Source: Plasmopara viticola
Taxonomy: Eukaryota; Oomycota; Peronosporomycetes; Peronosporales; Peronosporaceae
Assembly (NCBI GenBank): GCA_001695595.3
Contig: MBPM02000013.1
Span: forward strand, 124,001-188,000
DNA length: 64,000 nt
Reading direction: 5' to 3'
Under the pieces are notes generated by a model, which was not told where the DNA came from, did no database searches, and saw only the letters and a program-made list of their open reading frames with translations. Below, one piece after another: positions 45,701 through 57,400 of the stretch. How positions within the stretch are numbered: the first letter of the stretch is position 1; every line of letters begins with the position of its first letter. Position numbers and translations under genes: made by a program.

Positions 45701-47156
45701 TCTCCCTTGATTCTTCCATCCTTGACCAGAGCGTTTACCGTGCCATACGATGCGTGACCCAGTCTTCGGTGCCATAGCTCTGCTTCTGTCTCTGCAACAT
45801 GGCACTCCGCATCAGCTCGATGTTGAGGTACATCAGGAAACCCTGTTTCCTTCCCGTGGCAACCGGTGTTCCGCCACGCTTCACCACGCACTCGTCGCGG
45901 GTAATCTCGATCGTCATTCCTCGTGCTGCTGCAGCCGTAAGCGAGAACAAATTCTTCGTCAGTTCTTGAACGTGCAGAGTATTTTCCAGCGTGGCATCGC
46001 TCCACGCATGCCCGGTCCAAACCCGAAGCTTGACCGTTCCGTAGCCGATGAACTTGAGCTTCACATCGTTCTTCGCGCTTGAAACACTGCGCGGCTGTTC
46101 AACTATCTTGTAGTCCACGAAGGATCCTCGATCCTTGCACATATGCGCCGATGCTCCGCTGTCCATGACCCAGCAGTTGCTCGCGTAGCCCTCACTGGCA
46201 TTGAACGCGATGTTGGACTGGTCATGGTTTGCTTCTCTTGGAATCCGACTTGAACGGCAATCTCTAGCATAGTGGCCGACCTTGCCACAATTGTAGCACA
46301 CCCCCGACGGTCCTTTGGGACGTCGTCCTTGTTGCTTCTTCGGGTGCTGCTTGACGCTTCGCTTGTTTGTGTAGAGAGCCGTTGCTTCCTCTACTCGTGC
46401 CGCCTCCTTCTGGCGCACTTCTTCAGCAATCAGCTTACTCACGAGACTGCTGAATTCGAAGCTGGTGATCGACATCCGGAACGCCTGCACTAAGCTCTCG
46501 TAGCTTGCAGGAAGGCTCCTTAGCATGACTGCGCATATGTCTTCTTCACTTGGAGCACAATTTGCACTTCTCATCTTCATCACCAGGTCTTCAAGCTCCA
46601 TCACATGTCCACTCATGTTCGACGCCGTGTACTTGAACGAAGCGAACTTCTCCTTCAGCCAAAGCCGATTCGCCATGTCTTGAGTGTGATGAAACCTTGC
46701 CAGTCTTCCCCACGCTTCGGTCGCTGACGTTGCGTCGATCACGTGCATCAGCTGAGAGTCACTCAAGTTGAGCGCGATCGCAGCGTGTGCTTGCTGCTCC
46801 TTGACCGCATTGGGTGCGCCTTCGCCAGAGACGGCTCCCCACAATCCTTTGGACATCAAAGACATCTTCATCTTGTAGCTCCATAACGCGTAGTTGGATC
46901 CGTCGAATGGCTCGATCTTGACAACGGAGTCGTTACTTGGGCTCATAACCTGTTAATAATAATAAACACGGGATCGGAATGTTAATAAAAATAAACTCAG
47001 TAAGTAGTATTTGTGCGTTCATCCTTGTCCTACTCTTTGCTGTCTCTCTTGCTGGCCATTCATTCCTTTCGCGCACGATAGCCATTCAATCGCATTGACC
47101 AATCACTGGTCATAGTAACGTCCGCCTTTCTTCGATCAGCACATCAATCTTTAACA
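42777..47156 (-). mobile_element. Copia element C, copy C4 (recombinant flanks)
   Basis: 4380 bases, GATTT left (42772-42776), TCCAC right (47157-47161). LTRs are 42777-42982 (C6 type) and 46951-47156 (C1 type). Confidence 0.92.
43015..46946 (-). pseudogene. C4 Gag-Pol, one frameshift and a two-codon deletion
   Basis: The array-specific one-base deletion lies near 45816; a private 6-base deletion near 44149 removes two acidic codons after QPDGFE in the RT without shifting the frame. Frames are 46946-45735 (403 codons) and 46020-43015 (1001 codons). All catalytic motifs are kept. Confidence 0.9.
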
Positions 47157-48503
47157 TCCACGACAGGCTACGCTTTCTTCCTTAATGGCAGCGTAGTATC
47201 ATGGAAGTCTAAAAGGCAACCTACTGTGGCAACATCAAGTACCGAGGCGGAGTATATGGTCTTATACTCTGCGACGCAAGCGGCAGTGTGGCTGCGTCTG
47301 CTTTTGAGTGATATGGGCTGTGTATTGGAAGGGCCTTCGATGATCTACCAAGACAACCAAGGCTGCATTGCGTTAGCAAAGAACCCAATCTTTCATGCGC
47401 GAACCAAGCACATTGACATCAAATACCACTTCTTACGTGAGAAAGTGGAAGAAGGTGTCATAACACTGGAGTACAAGCCGACGGATGAGATGGTAGCGGA
47501 TGGACTGACGAAGGTACTCGGGCGAATCAAGCATAAAAGTTTCGTCTTTGATCTATGCCTAAGCGACGGAAAGTAGCCGAACACACGCACACATCAAGGG
47601 AGAGTGTTGAAGGTGATGCTGTGGCTATGTGTAATATGTATGTTTTTGCATGTGTAGGTATTCCGGTAGGTACCGGTAGGGTACCAGTAGGTGACGTCAG
47701 ACGATAACGTAAGACGATGACGTCAGACAATGACGTCAGAAGCTTCTAGAAGGTTCTAAGCTTAGATGTAGCAGTAGTGCGAACTAAGTCTTAATGATTC
47801 ACTTTTGATTTTGCCTTTTCGATCACAAGCCGTCTTCACCTGAAACCTCTGCGTCCTATTCTTTAAAATTACTGTCTTAGCCGTATTTAGACTCATCCCA
47901 AAGGCCTCACGAATATTCCCTACCAATTTTAAAAAGTAATTGGTATGGCGTGAATCATAAAGGAGTTCGGTGCAGTCATCAGCAAAGCTAATAACTGTAT
48001 GGGTCGAATCATTGAAAGATTTAGAGTCATAAATTGAGTGAGTACCACTAATTGAGTGAGTGGCCGATTTACTTTGAAGACCATAATTTTTTGAAGACGA
48101 ACTCGAAGGAAATTAAGCTAAGGCTCAATAAAGAGCACAAATAATGCCGGCAATAATGGTCCCCTTGTTGGACCCCCGCACCTAGTTCCAATGGGTCAAG
48201 TGGTTGGCCATTGGACATCAGGGTAGTTAGGGTACCCGGGAAGAGGATTCGTATCCAGCAGCGGAATTGGTCCCCAAATCCATAGTGCATTGGAACCATA
48301 TCGAGTGCGTCCCATACGACACTATCAAAGGCTTTAGCGAAATCTAGTAGAACGGCGCCAGCCGGAGAATTGCCACCCCCAAGTAATTGGGTCAAAGCTT
48401 GAAACCGTAAATGTGGCGAATATCCCGGCCCGGTACAAATCCAAATTGGTCCGGGTGAAGTAATATTCCCCGAGCCTATGGGCCAAAATTTTGGGCCCGA
48501 TTT
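47157..48503. repeat. Array spacer 4 (B 3' end plus LINE RT fragment)
   Basis: RNase H fragment 47157-47576 (+), B 3' LTR 47605-47868, LINE RT fragment 47869-48503 (-). Two private one-base losses: GGTAGGTACC in the LTR and ATGGTCCCC in the RT fragment. Confidence 0.9.
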
Positions 48504-51500
48504 TGTTAATAAAAATAAACTCGGGATCGGAATGTTAATAAAAATAAACTCAGTAAGTAGTATTTGTGCGTTCATCCTTGTCCTACTCTTTGCTGTCTCT
48601 CTTGCTGGCCATTCATTCCTTTCGCGCACGATAGCCATTCAATCGCATTGACCAATCACTGGTCATAGTAACGTCCGCCTTTCTTCGATCAGCACATCAA
48701 TCTTTAACACTCTCCCTTGATGTGCGCGCGAAGTGAGCATCCTACGCTGCCATCCGTAGACCCGTAAGAAACTTGCTGTGCTTGTCCCTTGCAAGTGCCT
48801 TCGTAAATCCGTCCGCGACCATGTCTTCCGTCGGCTTGTATTCAAGTGTGATTTCCTCGCGTTCCACTTTCTCGCGCAGGAAATGAAACTTGATGTCGAT
48901 GTGCTTCGTCCGCGAGTGATAAACAGGATTCTTGGCCAGTGCGATGCAACCTTGATTATCTTGATAAATCGTTGTTGCCGAATCGACACCGTACTTCATG
49001 TCCTTGAGCAGACTTCGGAACCAAATAGCCTCTTGCGTCACACTGTACAAACTCATGTACTCTGCTTCCGTGCTTGATGTTGCGACCGTCGGCTGACGCT
49101 TGGAATTCCACGAAACGGCACTTCCATTCAAGAAGAATACATACCATGTTGTTGAACGTCGCGTGTCGAGGTCTCCTGCCCAGTTTGCATCAGCATACGC
49201 AATCAGCTCTCCCTTGCTCGAGCCGTCAAACACAATGCTGATATCTAGTGTCGTCTTCAAGTACTTCAGAATTCGCTTGGCCGCCGCCCAGTGTGCCTTG
49301 CCGTAACGCTCGCAAAACTTGGCAACTTCACCAACAGCATATGCTATGTCCGGGCGCGTACATGTTGCTATGTACATCAAAGCCCCCACCAGTTCGCGAT
49401 ATGGGTACTTCGGCGCAAACGCTTCCTCTTCGGGCAACTTCGACAACTTGGAGTTACTGTCCGCTGGTGTGTGCACGTCCTTGCATTGATCAACACCAAA
49501 TTTCTCCGCGAGTCGCTTGATATACGCTTGTTGGTTTATCTTGATCACATGGTCGTCACGCTTGCGGTGTATCTCGATCCCCAGGCAATACTTGAGCTCT
49601 CCGAGTTCTTTGATGCTGAACTCTTCCTTCAGCGCACTCTTGATGTCCTCAATATGATCCATGGTTTTGCAGAACAGCATCAAGTCATCCACGTAAATGA
49701 TGATGATGCTGTACTCGTTTCTCGAAACACGAACGAACACACATGGGTCTGCCGAGGTACCCTTGAAACCTTGATTCTCCAGATGCTTGGTGAGCTTGCT
49801 GTTCCACTGTCGCGCAGCTTGCTTCGTCCCGTAAAGTGCTTTTTGAAGTAAGCACTTCTTTGCCGGATTTTCTTCATCTTCGAAGCCATCTGGCTGGTCC
49901 ATGTAAATCTCCTCTTCAACTTCGCCATACAGGAATGCTGTATCAACGTCGACATTTTCAGCTTCTAAGTCTTCAGCCGCTGCGATCGCCAACACCGCAT
50001 TAATCGACTCTTTGCGTGCGACTGGCGCAAACGTCTCATTGTAGTCAATTCCAGGGCGCTGCGTAAACCCCTTTGCGACTAAGCGTGCCTTGAACTTCAC
50101 AATATTGCCACTCGGATCACGCTTGATACGGAAGACCCACTTGCACCCAACAGCCTTCTTATGCTGTGGCATGTCCAATAGCTTCCATGTGTTGTGATCT
50201 TCAAGTGACTTCATCTCGCTCTTCATCGCTTCCAGCCACTGATCCTTGTATTCGCTCTTCATTACTTCTTCGTAGGTGGAAGCTTGTTCCCCACTGCTCT
50301 CCGCGACCAAACAGTGGTGAGAGTCGTACTCTCCCTCGAAGTCGTCCAGATTGAATTCACCGCGGCGTATGTTCGTGAATTCTTTGTCGTAGCGCACCAG
50401 ACCACGCTTCTTCCGAACAGGTCGCACCATCCACTCTTCTTCGCCATCTCGGCCAGGTGTGCTCGATGCACGAGTTGGAACTTGAACGACCACGTTATCT
50501 TGCCCGTCGTTCCCCGGCTCCTGGCGTGTTCGCATCGGTGGTGTCCTCAAAACTTCCTCTTCAAACGGTGCCTCCGTCTCTTCTTCGTCTTCAATCACGT
50601 CGACGATCACATTTCTTCTCTTCTCCAGTACCTTCGAGACGGGATGCTCAGCGAACGTCACACTTCTTGAAATCTTGATTGATCCGTCGTCCGCGTCAAG
50701 AAGTCGATACGCCTTGTGTTTCTTTGCATATCCAAGGAAGAAACACTTCACGCCTGAATCATCCAGTTTCTTGCGTCCCGCCTTCGTCACATGCGCGTAA
50801 CACTGCGCACCAAATACGCGCATGTGGTCGATACGCGGTTTCCGCTTAAACACCATCTCGTATGGACTTGATCTCTTGTTCGACGCGTTTGGAAGCACGT
50901 TCCGGATGTCTGTCGCTGTCATGAGAGCTTCATGCGCTCTGCCATACCGTTCTGTTCAGGGTTGAACGGTACCGTGAACTCTTGTTTGATAAACTTTGCC
51001 TTGCAAAAGTTGTCCATCGCCGCGTTCCGGTACTCCCCACCGTTGTCACTTCGAAGAACCTTGACCTTTGTCCCAGACAGCGTCTTGATCTCTCGGTAAA
51101 ACCTTGTGAACGCGCTTGTTACTTCGCTCTTCTTCCGCAACGGGAAGACCGTCGTGTACCGGTTTTTCATCATGATGAAGCTGACAATGTACTTGTGGCC
51201 GGACTTTGAGAGTGGCGTGATTGGCCCGAGTACGTCAGAACACACCACTTCATCGGAACGCGCAGCCTCCCTGAGCTCTGCGTCTTCCTCACTTGTATTG
51301 AAAGACTTTCGCACTTGCTTGGATGTTGCGCACACATCGCATACAAAGTCCATCTTCATCTCTTCTCCCTTGATTCTTCCATCCTTGACCAGAGCGTTTA
51401 CCGTGCCATACGATGCGTGACCCAGTCTTCGGTGCCATAGCTCTGCTTCTGTCTCTGCAACATGGCACTCCGCATCAGCTTCGATGTTGAGGTACATCAG

Positions 51501-52820
51501 GAAACCCTGTTTCCTTCCCGTGGCAACCGGTGTTCCGCCACGCTTCACCACGCACTCGTCGCGGGTAATCTCGATCGTCATTCCTCGTGCTGCTGCAGCC
51601 GTGAGCGAGAACAAATTCTTCGTCAGTTCTTAAACGTGCAGAGTATTTTCCAGCGTGGCATCGCTCCACGCATGCCCGGTCCAAACCCGAAGCTTGACCG
51701 TTCCGTAGCCGATGAACTTGAGCTTCACATCGTTCTTCGCGCTTGAAACACTGCGCGGCTGTTCAACTATCTTGTAGTCCACGAAGGATCCTCGATCCTT
51801 GCACATATGCGCCGATGCTCCGCTGTCCATGACCCAGCAGTTGCTCGCGTAGCCCTCACTGGCATTGAACGCGATGTTGGACTGGTCATGGTTTGCTTCT
51901 CTTGGAATCCGACTTGAACGGCAATCTCTAGCATAGTGGCCGACCTTGCCACAATTGTAGCACACCCCCGACGGTCCTTTGGGACGTCGTCCTTGTTGCT
52001 TCTTCGGGTGCTGCTTGACGCTTCGCTTGTTTGTGTAGAGAGCCGTTGCTTCCTCTACTCGTGCCGCCTCCTTCTGGCGCACTTCTTCAGCAATCAGCTT
52101 ACTCACGAGACTGCTGAATTCGAAGCTGGTGATCGACATCCGGAACGCCTGCACTAAGCTCTCGTAGCTTGCAGGAAGGCTCCTTAGCATGACTGCGCAT
52201 ATGTCTTCTTCACTTGGAGCACAATTTGCACTTCTCATCTTCATCACCAGGTCTTCAAGCTCCATCACATGTCCACTCATGTTCGACGCCGTGTACTTGA
52301 ACGAAGCGAACTTCTGCTTCAGCCAAAGCCGATTCCCCATGTCTTGAGTGTGATGAAACCTTGCCAGTCTTCCCCACGCTTCGGTCGCTGACGTTGCGTC
52401 GATCACGTGCATCAGCTGAGAGTCACTCAAGTTGAGCGCGATCGCAGCGTGTGCTTGCTGCTCCTTGACCGCATTGGGTGCGCCTTCGCCAGAGACGGCT
52501 CCCCACAATCCTTTGGACATCAAAGACATCTTCATCTTGTAGCTCCATAACGCGTAGTTGGATCCGTCGAATGGCTCGATCTTGACAACGGAGTCGTTAC
52601 TTGGGCTCATAACCTGTTAATAATAATAAACACGGGATCGGAATGTTAATAAAAATAAACTCAGTAAGTAGTATTTGTGCGTTCATCCTTGTCCTACTCT
52701 TTGCTGTCTCTCTTGCTGGCCATTCATTCCTTTCGCGCACGATAGCCATTCAATCGCATTGACCAATCACTGGTCATAGTAACGTCCGCCTTTCTTCGAT
52801 CAGCACATCAATCTTTAACA
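48504..52820 (-). mobile_element. Copia element C, copy C5 (recombinant flanks)
   Basis: 4317 bases, GATTT left (48499-48503), TCCAC right (52821-52825). LTRs are 48504-48709 (C6 type) and 52615-52820 (C1 type). The gag-proximal part carries C1 variants (cttcgatg, gccgtgagc, cttaaacg, ttctgcttc) absent from C2-C4. Confidence 0.92.
48742..52610 (-). pseudogene. C5 Gag-Pol, nonsense codon and 70-bp deletion
   Basis: A TAA at 51632-51630 is identical to the one in C1 (LHV-stop). A deletion of 70 bases at about 50931 removes the end of the integrase core (after NGMAERM) between two TTCA sequences and shifts the frame. Frames: 52610-51630 (Gag, protease), 51614-50919 (integrase) and 50922-48742 (RT, RNase H). 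It lacks the NIEADAE frameshift of C2-C4. A private change turns TTGYVFF into TTWYVFF near 49146. Confidence 0.9.
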
Positions 52821-54169
52821 TCCACGACAGGCTACGCTTTCTTCCTTAATGGCAGCGTAGTATCATGGAAGTCTAAAAGGCAACCTACTGTGGCAACATC
52901 AAGTACCGAGGCGGAGTATATGGTCTTATACTCTGCGACGCAAGCGGCAGTGTGGCTGCGTCTGCTTTTGAGTGATATGGGCTGTGTATTGGAAGGGCCT
53001 TCGATGATCTACCAAGACAACCAAGGCTGCATTGCGTTAGCAAAGAACCCAATCTTTCATGCGCGAACCAAGCACATTGACATCAAATACCACTTCTTAC
53101 GTGAGAAAGTGGAAGAAGGTGTCATAACACTGGAGTACAAGCCGACGGATGAGATGGTAGCGGATGGACTGACGAAGGTACTCGGGCGAATCAAGCATAA
53201 AAGTTTCGTCTTTGATCTATGCCTAAGCGACGGAAAGTAGCCGAACACACGCACACATCAAGGGAGAGTGTTGAAGGTGATGCTGTGGCTATGTGTAATA
53301 TGTATGTTTTTGCATGTGTAGGTATTCCGGTATGGTACCGGTAGGGTACCAGTAGGTGACGTCAGACGATAACGTAAGACGATGACGTCAGACAATGACG
53401 TCAGAAGCTTCTAGAAGGTTCTAAGCTTAGATGTAGCAGTAGTGCGAACTAAGTCTTAATGATTCACTTTTGATTTTGCCTTTTCGATCACAAGCCGTCT
53501 TCACCTGAAACCTCTGCGTCCTATTCTTTAAAATTACTGTCTTAGCCGTATTTAGACTCATCCCAAAGGCCTCACGAATATTCCCTACCAATTTTAAAAA
53601 GTAATTGGTATGGCGTGAATCATAAAGGAGTTCGGTGCAGTCATCAGCAAAGCTAATAACTGTATGGGTCGAATCATTGAAAGATTTAGAGTCATAAATT
53701 GAGTGAGTACCACTAATTGAGTGAGTGGCCGATTTACTTTGAAGACCATAATTTTTTGAAGACGAACTCGAAGGAAATTAAGCTAAGGCTCAATAAAGAG
53801 CACAAATAATGCCGGCAATAATGGATCCCCTTGTTGGACCCCCGCACCTAGTTCCAATGGGTCAAGTGGTTGGCCATTGGACATCAGGGTAGTTAGGGTA
53901 CCCGGGAAGAGGATTCGTATCCAGCAGCGGAATTGGTCCCCAAATCCATAGTGCATTGGAACCATATCGAGTGCGTCCCATACGACACTATCAAAGGCTT
54001 TAGCGAAATCTAGTAGAACGGCGCCAGCCGGAGAATTGCCACCCCCAAGTAATTGGGTCAAAGCTTGAAACCGTAAATGTGGCGAATATCCCGGCCCGGT
54101 ACAAATCCAAATTGGTCCGGGTGAAGTAATATTCCCCGAGCCTATGGGCCAAAATTTTGGGCCCGATTT
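52821..54169. repeat. Array spacer 5 (B 3' end plus LINE RT fragment)
   Basis: RNase H fragment 52821-53240 (+), B 3' LTR 53269-53533, LINE RT fragment 53534-54169 (-). Last spacer before the terminal C copy. Confidence 0.9.
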
Positions 54170-54375
54170 TGTTAATAAAAATAAACTCGGGATCGGAATG
54201 TTAATAAAAATAAACTCAGTAAGTAGTATTTGTGCGTTCATCCTTGTCCTACTCTTTGCTGTCTCTCTTGCTGGCCATTCATTCCTTTCGCGCACGATAG
54301 CCATTCAATCGCATTGACCAATCACTGGTCATAGTAACGTCCGCCTTTCTTCGATCAGCACATCAATCTTTAACA
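54170..54375 (-). repeat. C6 left LTR (3' LTR)
   Basis: 206 bases, followed on + by CTCTCCCTT (54376-54384), the complement of the AAGGGAGAG polypurine tract. Confidence 0.92.
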
Positions 54376-54407
54376 CTCTCCCTTGATGTGCGCGCGAAGT
54401 GAGCATC

Positions 54408-57400
54408 CTACGCTGCCATCCGTAGACCCGTAAGAAACTTGCTGTGCTTGTCCCTTGCAAGTGCCTTCGTAAATCCGTCCGCGACCATGTCTTCCGTCGG
54501 CTTGTATTCAAGTGTGATTTCCTCGCGTTCCACTTTCTCGCGCAGGAAATGAAACTTGACGTCGATGTGCTTCGTCCGCGAGTGATAAACAGGATTCTTG
54601 GCCAGTGCGATGCAACCTTGATTATCTTGATAAATCGTTGTTGCCGAATCGACACCGTACTTCATGTCCTTGAGCAGACTTCGGAACCAAATAGCCTCTT
54701 GCGTCACACTGTACAAACTCATGTACTCTGCTTCCGTGCTTGATGTTGCGACCGTCGGCTGACGCTTGGAATTCCACGAAACGGCACTTCCATTCAAGAA
54801 GAATACATACCCTGTTGTTGAACGTCGCGTGTCGAGGTCTCCTGCCCAGTTTGCATCAGCATACGCAATCAGCTCTCCCTTGCTCGAGCCGTCAAACACA
54901 ATGCTGATATCTAGTGTCGTCTTCAAGTACTTCAGAATTCGCTTGGCCGCCGCCCAGTGTGCCTTGCCGTAACGCTCGCAAAACTTGGCAACTTCACCAA
55001 CAGCATATGCTATGTCCGGGCGCGTACATGTTGCTATGTACATCAAAGCCCCCACCAGTTCGCGATATGGGTACTTCGGCGCAAACGCTTCCTCTTCGGG
55101 CAACTTCGACAACTTGGAGTTACTGTCCGCTGGTGTGTGCACGTCCTTGCATTGATCAACACCAAATTTCTCCGCGAGTCGCTTGATATACGCTTGTTGG
55201 TTTATCTTGATCACATGGTCGTCACGCTTGCGGTGTATCTCGATCCCCAGGCAATACTTGAGCTCTCCGAGTTCTTTGATGCTGAACTCTTCCTTCAGCG
55301 CACTCTTGATGTCCTCAATATGATCCATGGTTTTGCAGAACAGCATCAAGTCATCCACGTAAATGATGATGATGCTGTACTCGTTTCTCGAAACACGAAC
55401 GAACACACATGGGTCTGCCGAGGTACCCTTGAAACCTTGATTCTCCAGATGCTTGGTGAGCTTGCTGTTCCACTGTCGCGCAGCTTGCTTCGTCCCGTAA
55501 AGTGCTTTTTGAAGTAAGCACTTCTTTGCCGGATTTTCTTCATCTTCGAAGCCATCTGGCTGGTCCATGTAAATCTCCTCTTCAACTTCGCCATACAGGA
55601 ATGCTGTATCAACGTCGACATTTTCAGCTTCTAAGTCTTCAGCCGCTGCGATCGCCAACACCGCATTAATCGACTCTTTGCGTGCGACTGGCGCAAACGT
55701 CTCATTGTAGTCAATTCCAGGGCGCTGCGTAAACCCCTTTGCGACTAAGCGTGCCTTGAACTTCACAATATTGCCACTCGGATCACGCTTGATACGGAAG
55801 ACCCACTTGCACCCAACAGCCTTCTTATGCTGTGGCATGTCCAATAGCTTCCATGTGTTGTGATCTTCAAGTGACTTCATCTCGCTCTTCATCGCTTCCA
55901 GCCACTGATCCTTGTATTCGCTCTTCATTACTTCTTCGTAGGTGGAAGCTTGTTCCCCACTGCTCTCCGCGACCAAACAGTGGTGAGAGTCGAACTCTCC
56001 CTCGAAGTCGTCCAGATTGAATTCACTGCGGCGTATGTTCGTGAATTCTTTGTCGTAGCGCACCAGACCACGCTTCTTCCGAACAGGTCGCACCATCCAC
56101 TCTTCTTCGCCATCTCGGCCAGGTGTGCTCGATGCACGAGTTGGAACTTGAACGACCACGTTATCTTGCCCGTCGTTCCTCGGCTCCTGGCGTGTTCGCA
56201 TCGGTGGTGTCCTCAAAACTTCCTCTTCAAACGGTGCCTCCGTCTCTTCTTCGTCTTCAACCACGTCGACGATCACATTTCTTTTCTTCTCCAGTACCTT
56301 CGAGACGGGATGCTCAGCGAACGTCACACTTCTTGAAATCTTGATTGATCCGTCGTCCGCGTCAAGAAGTCGATACGCCTTGTGTTTCTTCGCATATCCA
56401 AGGAAGAAACACTTCACGCCTGAATCATCCAGTTTCTTGCGTCCCGCCTTCGCCACATGCGCGTAACACTGCGCACCAAATACGCGCATGTGGTCGATAC
56501 GCGGTTTCCGCTTAAACACCATCTCGTATGGACTTGATCTCTTGTTCGACGCGTTTGGAAGCACGTTCCGGATGTCTGTCGCTGTCATGAGAGCTTCACA
56601 CCAGTATGACTTGTCGAGTCCACTGTCCTTGATCATGCAGCGTGTCATCTCGATCAGTGTCCGGTTCATGCGCTCTGCCATACCGTTCTGTTCAGGGTTG
56701 AACGGTACCGTGAACTCTTGTTTGATAAACTTTGCCTTGCAAAAGTTGTCCATCGCCGCGTTCCGGTACTCCCCACCGTTGTCACTTCGAAGAACCTTGA
56801 CCTTTGTCCCAGACAGCGTCTTGATCTCTCGGTAAAACCTTGTGAACGCGCTTGTTACTTCGCTCTTCTTCCGCAACGGGAAGACCGTCGTGTACCGGTT
56901 TTTCATCATGATGAAGCTGACAATGTACTTGTAGCCGGACTTTGAGAGTGGCGTGATTGGCCCGAGTACGTCAGAACACACCACTTCATCGGAACGCGCA
57001 GCCTCCCTGAGTTCTGCGTCTTCCTCACTTGTATTGAAAGACTTTCGCACTTGCTTGGATGTTGCGCACACATCGCATACAAAGTCCATCTTCATCTCTT
57101 CTCCCTTAATTCTTCCATCCTTGACCAGAGCGTTTACCGTGCCATACGATGCGTGACCCAGTCTTCGGTGCCATAGCTCTGCTTCTGTCTCTGCAACATG
57201 GCACTCCGCATCAGCCTCGATGTTGAGGTACATCAGGAAACCCTGTTTCCTTCCCGTGGCAACCGGTGTGCCGCCACGCTTCACCACGCACTCGTCGCGG
57301 GTAATCTCGATCGTCATTCCTCGTGCTGCTGCAGCCGTAAGCGAGAACAAATTCTTCGACAGTTCTTGAACGTGCAGAGTATTTTCCAGCGTGGCATCGA

